Assembly: GCA_023701085.1 (NCBI GenBank)
Contig: JAMPXR010000166.1
Coordinates: forward strand, 1-6,153
DNA length: 6,153 bases
Source: Ramlibacter sp.
Lineage (GTDB): Bacteria; Pseudomonadota; Gammaproteobacteria; Burkholderiales; Burkholderiaceae_C
Direction of reading: 5' to 3'
Below the pieces are notes generated by a model, which did no database searches, had not been told where the DNA came from, and saw nothing but the letters and a program-made list of their open reading frames with translations. Each line of letters starts with the position of its first letter. Positions within the stretch are counted from its first letter, which is position 1. Positions 1 through 5,815 of the stretch are shown here, piece by piece. The translations under genes and the position numbers were made by a program.

Positions 1-2
1 AG

Positions 3-806
3 GGCGGCGCGCGCTATACCGTCAACGACGGCAGCGTCAACGTGTGTGCGCATCAACTCGCCGCCGGCTTCAACCTGCCGCTGACCCCGGTGTCCGCCGG
101 CGGGACCTCGTACGCCACCGGCAATGCCCGCATCAGCGCCAAGCCCGATGCCGCAGGCAGCAGCGCGACGGCCACGGTCACCGAGCAGGTCGACCAGTTC
201 CTCGCGGGCGGCGCCATCGGAAGCGACGACCTGCTGGTCATCAGCGGCGGCATCGGCGACATCGTGGCCGAGGCCGGGAAGCTCAACGCCGGCGCGCAGA
301 CGCGCGAACAGATGATCGACAACGTCAAGCTGGCGGGGCGCGACCTGGGCGGGCAGGTGCGCCGGCTGGTGCAGGCCGGCGCCGCCCATGTGGTGGTGGT
401 CGGGCCCTACGATCTGGGCAAGTCGCCCTGGGCCGTCGCGACCGACCAAGAGGGCCTGCTGTCGGATGCCAGCGGCAACTTCAACGACCAGCTGAAGCTG
501 GCTATCGTGGACCTGGGGGCCAACGTGCTCTACGTGGACGCCGCGCTGCTCTTCAACCTGATGGTGTCGAGCCCCGCGTCGTACGACCTGACGAACGAGG
601 AAGACCCCGTCTGCACCTCGGTGGATCCCGGCCCCGGCATCGGCATCGGCACGGGCCAGGTGAATTCGGCGCTGTGCACCCCCAGCACCCTGGTCGCAGG
701 CGCCGACTACGCCCATTACCTGTTCGCGGACCGCATCTACCCGACGCCGCAAGGCCACCGCAAGTTCGGCGATTACGCCTACGACAAGGTCCGGGCCCGC
801 TGGTGA
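3..806 (+). CDS. SGNH/GDSL-family esterase/lipase, 3' part (5'-truncated by window edge)
   Basis: The reading frame is open from the window edge to TGA at 804-806, giving 267 visible residues; the start and the GDSL serine block lie outside. Seen: the early TVNDG and GGTSYATGNAR segments typical of the COG3240-like secreted lipase/esterase branch, a block III-like GGIGD at visible residues 82-86, and a C-terminal block V-like DRIYPTPQGH at 243-252. Such enzymes are exported Ser-Asp-His hydrolases of esters or lipids. The protein ends just after block V, so there is no autotransporter barrel. Two catalytic positions look unusual: block III normally reads GxND but here is GIGD, and block V normally reads DxxHPT but here is DRIYPT. 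D243 is kept, and H252 or H238 could substitute. It may be a diverged or inactive member. Family assignment is fairly good; activity and substrate are unknown. It converges with the lipase gene on its right and shares a terminator with it. Confidence 0.72.
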   Translation, partial: GGARYTVNDGSVNVCAHQLAAGFNLPLTPVSAGGTSYATGNARISAKPDAAGSSATATVTEQVDQFLAGGAIGSDDLLVISGGIGDIVAEAGKLNAGAQTREQMIDNVKLAGRDLGGQVRRLVQAGAAHVVVVGPYDLGKSPWAVATDQEGLLSDASGNFNDQLKLAIVDLGANVLYVDAALLFNLMVSSPASYDLTNEEDPVCTSVDPGPGIGIGTGQVNSALCTPSTLVAGADYAHYLFADRIYPTPQGHRKFGDYAYDKVRARW

Positions 807-823
807 TCTGCGCCAGCCGAACG

Positions 824-851
824 AAAAAAGCGCCCCGCAGGGCGCTTTTTT
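824..851. terminator. Bidirectional intrinsic terminator between convergent genes
   Basis: The perfect 12-bp arms AAAAAAGCGCCC (824-835) and GGGCGCTTTTTT (840-851) flank a 4-nt loop, CGCA. The six A's and six T's on the outer sides give a GC stem followed by a U-tract in either direction. It lies 17 bp after the stop of the SGNH hydrolase gene and 14 bp after the stop of the minus-strand lipase gene, so it probably ends both transcripts. Confidence 0.93.
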
Positions 852-865
852 CATGGTCGCAGCCT

Positions 866-2176
866 TCAGCGCAGCGTGTTGAACAGCGCACGGGCCTGCA
901 CATGGCACAGCGGCGGCTGGTAGGTGCCGTGGTAGCTGCCGTAATACGTCGCGAACGCCGCGCTGGCGGGGTCGGTGGGCGCGACGCCGCCGGGCGCGAA
1001 AGTGGCCTGGATCATCGGATCCACGTCGACCGAGCTCACCTGGGTCAGCCCCCGGCTGGCGAAGTCGGCCTGCGCCGCGTTCATGTGCACCGCCGGCGGC
1101 ACCGTCGGGTCGCCCGCCCCGCCGCATAGCAGGGTGCGGGCACGGGGATTCCAGCCCAGCAGGTCGTTCTTTTTCGCGGTCACGAACAGCGGATTGCTCT
1201 CGTTGGTGCGGGCGTCGGCGATGAACTCGGGCTGGAACACCAGGTCGCGCGCCATGTCGGGCGTGACGCCCGGTCCACCCGGCAGCGAACCCGAGGTGAC
1301 CAGCGTGGTGTAGTTCAACGTCGGGCTGGGCAGCAGGTTTTCGATGTAGTTCGAGTACGGCAGCTTGAACACCTGCGTCACGCTGCTGTAGACATTGCCG
1401 TAGACCTTTTGCCACGCCGTCACCATGAACGGCACGAAGAACTGGTAGCCGGCAATCGCGTGGGTGAGCTTGAGGCTGCCCGACAGGTTGTAGGGCCCCG
1501 CCAGGTGCGCGGCCGCGACCACGTTGATCTCGCCGGGGATGTCGCGCTCGATGGCGCGCTGTGCCGCCATCGACGAGTGGCCGCCCTGCGAATAGCCGGT
1601 GAGCATGACCTAGCCCGACAGGCCCATGCCCTGCCCGAAGGCCGCGGCGCGGGCGGCGCGGATCGAATCGACCACGCTGCTGGCTTCAGAATCGGCGTGC
1701 AGGTAGGGGTGGAAGCTGTAGTTCGACTTGGCGTAGCCGAGGTAGTCGCTCGCCACCACCGCATAACCCTGGGCGGCGTACATGGCCGCCAGCAGGAAGG
1801 TTTCGTTGTCGGAAGGGTTGGCCAGCGTGCGCGGCTTTTGCACGTCGGTTCCCCTGGCATAGGCCACCAGGGGATGGCTTGCGTTCGCGCAGGCGCCCGC
1901 TGGCACGAGCAGCACGCCCGATGCATTGGTCGATTCCTCGTGGACGCCCACGGTGGCGTAGTTGAGCGAGACGACGCGCACATCGCACTGCGCCGGCCCG
2001 GTAAAGGCCTGCATGCCGCTGGCCGCGGTCGAGCTGTCGATCTGCGCGGCGCTCAGGGTGGTGAGCGTCTGCGGGGTTTCCAGCAGCGCGCCGCGGGCGT
2101 CGTTGTCGCCGCCGCCGCCACAGGACGCCAGCAGCGCGGCGACCGCGACCGCGGTCAATGTGTGCAGTTTCTTCAT
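866..2176 (-). pseudogene. Lipoprotein alpha/beta-hydrolase (secretory lipase-like), interrupted by in-frame TAG
   Basis: The start ATG (2174-2176) is chosen because AAGGAGG sits 7 nt upstream and the first residues form a lipoprotein leader: MKK, hydrophobic stretch, lipobox LLASC with Cys19, then GGGG. Codon 189 is TAG (1610-1612). The same frame resumes directly and runs to TGA at 866-868, so the intact product would be 436 residues. Downstream of the stop are the nucleophile elbow GYSQGG (Ser196), an acid-loop candidate GAGDPTVPP (Asp356), and His416 (YHGTY) or His425 (CHVQ). Upstream lies YARGT, near the expected oxyanion region. Intact relatives are exported serine esterases/lipases; this one would be anchored to a membrane by lipidated Cys19. 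The 188-residue product lacks the whole triad. A restart ATG two codons after the stop would give a leaderless 246-residue fragment with no good ribosome site. No frameshift or other stop is visible, suggesting recent inactivation or a base error. Confidence 0.85.
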
Positions 2177-2371
2177 GGGAAAGCCTCCTTGAATCGTCAA
2201 GAACGGAGGGGAGCGCCGCTCTTGTTCGGGGAGACGATGATGGTACCGGCCGCGACGCCCCGGCTGGCCCGCCGCCACACGGGGTTTTCCCGCCCCGGGC
2301 TTGGGCCCCGTGACGGCCGACACGGAACTGTCCGGGACGCGGGCGGGCGGGCCGATGTCGCCCGGTGAGGT
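2177..2371. other. 195-bp intergenic region between dacB and the interrupted lipase gene
   Basis: This gap lies between two genes reading left, so it should hold the dacB 3' end and the lipase promoter. Apart from the lipase ribosome site, I see no convincing sigma-70 promoter. The best -10-like hexamer on the minus strand is TACCAT around 2240, with no matching -35. A 7-bp inverted repeat, CACGGGG (2278-2284) and CCCCGTG (2306-2312), could fold with a GC-rich interior but has no T-tract on either side. No small ORF with a credible start was recognised. Confidence 0.5.
2184..2190 (-). promoter_or_regulatory. Strong ribosome binding site of the interrupted lipase gene
   Basis: The minus strand reads AAGGAGG, a near-perfect anti-16S match, with 7 nt to the ATG at 2176. 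It fixes the start there rather than at the further upstream in-frame ATG at 2321-2323, whose extra 49 codons would place a signal peptide in the middle of the protein. Confidence 0.85.
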
Positions 2372-3769
2372 TCAGGAGTCGCGCGCCGCCCAGTCGATCA
2401 GCGCCTCGATCGCGGGGCGTGCGGCCTGCGCCTGGGGGTGATTGGCGATGGCCACCACCACATAGCGCCTGCCGCTGGCCGCGTGGACATAGCCGGCGAC
2501 GCCGGCGACGTCGCGCAGGCTGCCGGTCTTCAGGTGCGCCAGCCCGGCGCCGGGGCCGCGCGCGCGCCGCAAGGTGCCGTCCACACCCGCCAGCGGCAGC
2601 GACGCCATCAGCTCCGGCATCAGGGGCGAAGCCCAGGCCGCTTGCAGCAGCCGCGCCAGTTGCTGCGCGGTGACGCGCTCCTGGCGCGACAGCCCCGATC
2701 CGTTCCCGAACACCGGCGGCTCTTCCTCGCCGAAGCGCGCGCGCCACCATTGGCGCAGCGCCTCGCGCGAGGATTCCAGCCGTCCCACCCCCGTTTGCTG
2801 CAGGCTGAGCGTGAGAAACAGCTGCTGGGCCATCACGTTGTTGCTGAATTTGTTGATGTCGCGAATGATCTCGGCCAGCGGCGGCGACTGCAGTTCGAAA
2901 GCCGGCGCCAAGCCCGCCGGCACCGCGCCGGCGCGCACGCGGCCGGTCAGGCGCCCCCCGATGTGCTGCCACAGGCCCGCGACGGCACGCGCCGCGTAGC
3001 TGGCCGGATCGGCGTAGGCCAGCGGCCAGACCCTCTCGCCGCACGCGGCCGGGTAGCCGCCCGAGAACCGCACGCGCGACGGGTCGCTGAAATCCGGCTT
3101 CAGCCCGGCGCGCCAGTCGCCGCACGGGCCCGCGGCCAGCGGCACGCCGGGCGGCAGCGCCAGCCCCGCCAGCGGCGGCTCCACCTGGACCTGCGCCTGG
3201 CCGCCAAGGGGCGTGAAGGTCATGAGCAGCGACTTGAAGTTGAGCAGCAGCGCGTCGGGCGCGGCGTTGTAGGGCCGCAGCGGCTCGCCGTCGAACGCGC
3301 CGGGGTCCTGCGCCGCCACGTCGAACGCGCCGTGGTCGAGCACGATGTCGCCCGCGATGGCTCGGATGCCCAGGCCCTGCACCCGGCGCAGCAGCAGCCA
3401 CAGGCGCTCGGCCACCAGCTTGGGGTCGCCCTGGCCCTTGATGTAGAGGTTGCCTTGCAGGGTGCCGTCGCGCACGGTGCCCTCGACATAGACCGGGGTG
3501 GACCAGGTGAACGCCGGCCCGAGCAGTTCCAGCGCCGCGAAAGTGGTGGCCAGTTTCGCGATCGACGCCGGGTTGACGGGCACGTCGGCGCGGTGGCTCA
3601 GCCGAGGCGGCCCCTGGCCCTGCGCGTCGGCCACCAGCAGCACGAGCGCATCGCGCGGCAGCTTGGCGCGCGCCAGCGCGGCGTCGACCTCGGGCGGCAG
3701 CGGCTGGGCCAGCACGGCCGGCGCGGCCAGCGTCAGCAGCCAGCGCGCGAAACGCAAGAGCAAGGGCAT
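2372..3769 (-). CDS. dacB: D-alanyl-D-alanine carboxypeptidase/endopeptidase, PBP4 class (peptidase S13)
   Basis: The 465-residue product is close to the usual PBP4 length (E. coli DacB about 477). It is a low-molecular-weight class C penicillin-binding protein that trims or cleaves D-Ala-D-Ala and cross-linked peptides of peptidoglycan in the periplasm. Residues 1-21 form a Sec signal peptide (hydrophobic LLLRFARWLLTLAAPAVLA, then QP). All active-site motifs are present: SIAK with nucleophile Ser69 and Lys72, SNN at 309-311, and KTG at 414-416. The roughly 235-residue stretch between the first two motifs is the extra-domain insert typical of the S13 family, with Cys216 and Cys243 placed to form a disulfide. 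GNGSGLSR (355-362) is another family signature. The start is the only ATG before the divergent region; no in-frame ATG, GTG or TTG lies just upstream. A purine-rich GAGGGG lies about 15 nt upstream, rather far for a ribosome site. It diverges from tsaB with 53 bp between. Confidence 0.95.
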   Translation of the reverse strand: MPLLLRFARWLLTLAAPAVLAQPLPPEVDAALARAKLPRDALVLLVADAQGQGPPRLSHRADVPVNPASIAKLATTFAALELLGPAFTWSTPVYVEGTVRDGTLQGNLYIKGQGDPKLVAERLWLLLRRVQGLGIRAIAGDIVLDHGAFDVAAQDPGAFDGEPLRPYNAAPDALLLNFKSLLMTFTPLGGQAQVQVEPPLAGLALPPGVPLAAGPCGDWRAGLKPDFSDPSRVRFSGGYPAACGERVWPLAYADPASYAARAVAGLWQHIGGRLTGRVRAGAVPAGLAPAFELQSPPLAEIIRDINKFSNNVMAQQLFLTLSLQQTGVGRLESSREALRQWWRARFGEEEPPVFGNGSGLSRQERVTAQQLARLLQAAWASPLMPELMASLPLAGVDGTLRRARGPGAGLAHLKTGSLRDVAGVAGYVHAASGRRYVVVAIANHPQAQAARPAIEALIDWAARDS

Positions 3770-3822
3770 GCGCGGATTATCCGGCCCCTCGATAATGGCG
3801 GGCTGCGCACGAAAGCCCTGAC
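3770..3822. promoter_or_regulatory. Divergent dacB/tsaB intergenic region with mirrored -10-like dyad
   Basis: This 53-bp gap must carry the promoters of both divergent genes unless these lie inside the coding regions. It contains ATTATC (3776-3781) and GATAAT (3791-3796), an exact 6-bp inverted repeat with 9 nt between. Each arm reads GATAAT on its own strand, five of six matches to the TATAAT -10 element. The + strand copy would start tsaB RNA near 3803, about 20 nt before the TTG codon. The minus copy would start RNA near 3769, at the dacB ATG itself. No good -35 hexamer is visible for either, so this is inference from the hexamers alone. Confidence 0.4.
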
Positions 3823-4524
3823 TTGAACCTGCTCGCCTTCGACACCAGCACCGAAACCCTGTCCGTCGCCGTGCAGCGCGGCGGGCCGCCGCAGCGCCAT
3901 GCCCCGCTGGAGCTGCGCTGCGCCGGCGGCGCGCAGGCGTCCGCCGCCCTGATCCCGGCCATCCAGGACCTGCTGGACCGCGCCGGGCTGCGGCTGGGGC
4001 AGCTGGACGCCATCGTGTTCGGCCGCGGCCCAGGGTCCTTCACCGGCCTGCGCACGGCCTGCTCGGTGGCGCAGGGGCTGGCCTTCGGCTGCGGGGTGCC
4101 GGTGCTGCCCGTGGATACGCTGATGGCCGTGGCCGAGGCGGCGCGCCTTCAAGCCCACGTGACGCAGGTGGTGGCCGTGCTGGACGCCCGCATGGGCGAG
4201 GTCTATTGGACCGCCTATGCCTATGAGGCCGGGCGCTGGCGGCTGCAGGGGGACTACCGGCTGGGCCGGCCGCAAGAGCTGGTGGTGCCCGCCGGCTGGG
4301 CGCTGGCGGGCAATGCCCTGGCGGCGCTCGCGGACCGGTGGCCGGCGCCAGTCGCGCGCATCGAGGCGCTGCCCGACGCGGCGGCGCTGCTGCGGCTGGC
4401 GCCGGCCCTGATCGCCGCCGGTCAGGCCGTGCCCGCCGCTCGCGCCCTGCCCCTCTACATTCGCGATAAAGTGGCCCAAACGACCGAGGAACGCGCGGCA
4501 CAGCGTTACGGTTCGACCGTCTAG
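3823..4524 (+). CDS. tsaB: tRNA threonylcarbamoyladenosine (t6A37) biosynthesis protein TsaB
   Basis: The 233-residue product matches the length of E. coli TsaB (formerly YeaZ). TsaB is a non-catalytic ASKHA-fold partner of TsaD; with TsaE they transfer the threonylcarbamoyl group made by TsaC to A37 of ANN-decoding tRNAs in the cytoplasm. Seen: N-terminal LLAFDTST (residues 3-10), the hallmark GRGPGSFTGLR (67-77) followed by SVAQGLAFG, LDARMGEVYW in the middle, and a C-terminal YIRDKVAQ segment matching the family's closing Y-x-R motif. The start is TTG: an in-frame TAA at 3793-3795 lies upstream, no ATG or GTG lies between, and the family sequence begins exactly here. The ribosome site is weak (GAAAG at 3811-3815), so translation may be modest. 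It is the first gene of an apparent operon, with rimI beginning 26 nt after its stop, a common pairing in proteobacteria. Confidence 0.95.
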   Translation: MNLLAFDTSTETLSVAVQRGGPPQRHAPLELRCAGGAQASAALIPAIQDLLDRAGLRLGQLDAIVFGRGPGSFTGLRTACSVAQGLAFGCGVPVLPVDTLMAVAEAARLQAHVTQVVAVLDARMGEVYWTAYAYEAGRWRLQGDYRLGRPQELVVPAGWALAGNALAALADRWPAPVARIEALPDAAALLRLAPALIAAGQAVPAARALPLYIRDKVAQTTEERAAQRYGSTV

Positions 4525-4550
4525 GACTTGTCGATTCGGGTCACCCAGCC

Positions 4551-5018
4551 ATGAGCGCCGTTTTCCGAGCCATCGAAGCGCAGTTCGAGCCGCTGACCGA
4601 AGCGCGGCTGGACCAGGTCACGGCCATCGAGCGCGAAGCCTACGACCATCCCTGGACCCGCGGCAATTTCGCCGACTCGCTGAAGTCGGGCTATCAGGCC
4701 CAGTTGCTGACCGGCGGTGGGGCGGTGCTGGGCTATTTCGTCGCCATGCTCGGGGTCGACGAAGTGCACTTGCTCAACATCACCGTGGCGCCGGCGCACC
4801 AGCACCAGGGCTGGGGCCGGGTGATGCTCGATGCCTTGGCGCTCTGGGCGCGCAGCCAGCGGGCCCAATGGCTGTGGCTGGAGGTTCGCGTGAGCAATCT
4901 GCGCGCACAGCGCATCTACGAGCGGCATGGCTACCGGCGCGTGGGCGAGCGCAGCAGATACTACCCGGCCGGCCATGGGCGGCGCGAGGACGCCGTCGTG
5001 ATGAGCCTGAAGCTATGA
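4551..5018 (+). CDS. rimI: Ribosomal protein bS18 N-alpha-acetyltransferase RimI (GNAT family)
   Basis: This is a 155-residue single-domain GNAT enzyme, about the size of E. coli RimI. It transfers acetyl from acetyl-CoA to the N-terminal amine of ribosomal protein bS18. Seen: HPWTRGNFADSL near residues 33-44, the substrate-side strand DEVHLLNITVAP, and the acetyl-CoA pyrophosphate-binding motif QHQGWG at 84-89. Then comes WLEVRVSN with Glu111, and QRIYERHGY with Tyr123, which align with the catalytic Glu103 and Tyr115 of the E. coli enzyme at a constant offset of eight. It ends with the typical RYYP...REDAVVMSL. The ribosome site before the ATG is weak, suggesting coupling to tsaB. Its last codons overlap the next gene as ATGA. 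The tsaB-rimI neighbourhood supports RimI over a generic acetyltransferase. Confidence 0.94.
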   Translation: MSAVFRAIEAQFEPLTEARLDQVTAIEREAYDHPWTRGNFADSLKSGYQAQLLTGGGAVLGYFVAMLGVDEVHLLNITVAPAHQHQGWGRVMLDALALWARSQRAQWLWLEVRVSNLRAQRIYERHGYRRVGERSRYYPAGHGRREDAVVMSLKL

Positions 5019-5028
5019 GCCTGCAGCT
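5001..5028 (+). repeat. 14-bp near-perfect tandem duplication across the rimI/udg junction
   Basis: ATGAGCCTGAAGCT (5001-5014) is followed directly by ATGAGCCTGCAGCT (5015-5028), 13 of 14 bases identical. The first copy encodes the rimI C-terminus MSLKL. The second holds the rimI stop and encodes the udg N-terminus MSLQL in another frame. Since 14 is not a multiple of three, the duplication itself creates the ATGA stop/start overlap. Confidence 0.85.
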
Positions 5029-5815
5029 CGATCGCCGCCAGCGGGCCATGCTGGCCGAAATGGGGATCCAGGTGTTCGAGCCGCCGGCAGCAGGCGGGCC
5101 GTCCGCCGCGCCGCAGGATGCGTGCGAACCGGCCCGCGCCGGGGGCACCGCCGCGATGGCGCCCGGGGCGACGAAAACCGAGCTTGTCGCTGCGCGGGTG
5201 TTGGCGGAACCGGCCCGGGCGGGCGAGGCGGCAAGCCGGCCGGGCGGCGTCGAGCGGATGTCCTGGGACGAGCTGGCGCAGGCCGTGGCCGGCTGCCGCG
5301 CCTGCAAGCTGTGTTCGGGCCGGCGCAACACGGTGTTCGGCGTCGGCGACCGGCAGGCCGACTGGTTGATCGTCGGCGAGGCCCCGGGCGAAAAGGAGGA
5401 CCTCAAGGGCGAGCCCTTCGTCGGCCCGGCCGGCCAGCTGCTCGACAACATGCTCAAGTCCCTGGGCCTGGGCCGGCATCAGAACGTCTATATCGCGAAT
5501 GTGCTCAAGTGCCGGCCGCCCGGCAACCGCAATCCCCTGCCGGAGGAAGTGGCCCAGTGCGAGCCCTTCCTGCGCCGGCAGGTCCAGTTGCTGCAGCCCC
5601 GGATCATCCTGGCGATGGGCCGCTTCGCGGTGCAGTCCCTGCTGGGCAGCACCGAAGCGATCGGCAAGCTGCGCGGCCGCGCCCACCAGTATCTGGGGGT
5701 GCCCGTGGTGGTGACCTACCACCCGGCCTACCTGCTGCGCAATCTGCCCGACAAGGCAAAAGCCTGGGCCGACCTGTGCCTGGCGCGCGAGCTGATGCGC
5801 CCTCAGCCGGACTGA
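5015..5815 (+). CDS. Family 4 uracil-DNA glycosylase (4Fe-4S UDG) with N-terminal extension
   Basis: The 266-residue product removes uracil from DNA, starting base excision repair. The catalytic domain spans about residues 85-262. Fe-S ligand candidates are Cys94 and Cys97 (CRACKLC), Cys166 (NVLKCRPPGNRNP) and Cys182 (AQCEPFL), the family 4 pattern. Motif 1 is GEAPGEKEDLKGEPFVG (121-137) with QLLD following; motif 2 is YHPAYLLR with His236. The start ATG is chosen because it overlaps the rimI stop (ATGA) and begins a family-like N-terminus; the frame is open back to 4868, but that lies inside rimI. Residues 1-24 look like a short amphipathic helix (RRQRAMLAEMGIQVFEP), then about 60 residues of Ala/Gly/Pro-rich linker, where EPARAG occurs twice (38-43, 65-70). 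Compact family 4 enzymes lack this extension. The helix resembles the N-terminus of DNA polymerase III psi (see findings). Third gene of the tsaB-rimI-udg operon; translation is probably coupled to rimI. Confidence 0.93.
   Translation: MSLQLDRRQRAMLAEMGIQVFEPPAAGGPSAAPQDACEPARAGGTAAMAPGATKTELVAARVLAEPARAGEAASRPGGVERMSWDELAQAVAGCRACKLCSGRRNTVFGVGDRQADWLIVGEAPGEKEDLKGEPFVGPAGQLLDNMLKSLGLGRHQNVYIANVLKCRPPGNRNPLPEEVAQCEPFLRRQVQLLQPRIILAMGRFAVQSLLGSTEAIGKLRGRAHQYLGVPVVVTYHPAYLLRNLPDKAKAWADLCLARELMRPQPD

Noticed and set aside
44..1129. 361-codon + strand open frame overlapping the SGNH gene, the terminator and the lipase 3' end
   Set aside because: Arg-rich nonsense composition, crosses an intrinsic terminator, and is a frame shadow of the real hydrolase.
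1604..1612. Programmed readthrough, recoding or restart at the TAG of the lipase gene
   Set aside because: No hairpin, UGA/SECIS-like element or ribosome site is evident near the stop, and a restarted product would lack its export signal; simple nonsense mutation is the simpler reading.
1609..1614. CCTAGC at the lipase stop as an IS481-type NCTAGN target or scar
   Set aside because: No insertion sequence, inverted repeat or duplicated target flanks it; a CTAG also occurs at the tsaB stop (4521-4524), so it is explained by the stop codons themselves.
2278..2312. Inverted repeat CACGGGG/CCCCGTG as a dacB terminator
   Set aside because: Short arms, a 21-nt loop and no T-tract on either side; expected by chance at this GC content.
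2174..2323. Upstream in-frame ATG (2321-2323) as the lipase start
   Set aside because: It would put 49 residues before a perfect lipoprotein leader and ignore the AAGGAGG site at 2184-2190.
1686..3401. 571-codon minus-strand open frame spanning parts of dacB and the lipase gene
   Set aside because: It runs through both genes and the intergenic gap in another frame, has Ala/Arg/Gly-rich composition and shows no family motif.
2438..3826. 462-codon open frame on the + strand opposite dacB
   Set aside because: It is the shadow of dacB in very GC-rich DNA: low-complexity Arg/Gln/Ala/Gly composition, no recognisable domain, no ribosome site, while dacB has all active-site motifs.
4868..5014. Upstream in-frame start for the uracil-DNA glycosylase inside rimI
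   Set aside because: The extra 49 codons are an out-of-frame shadow of rimI; the ATGA overlap start gives the family-like N-terminus.
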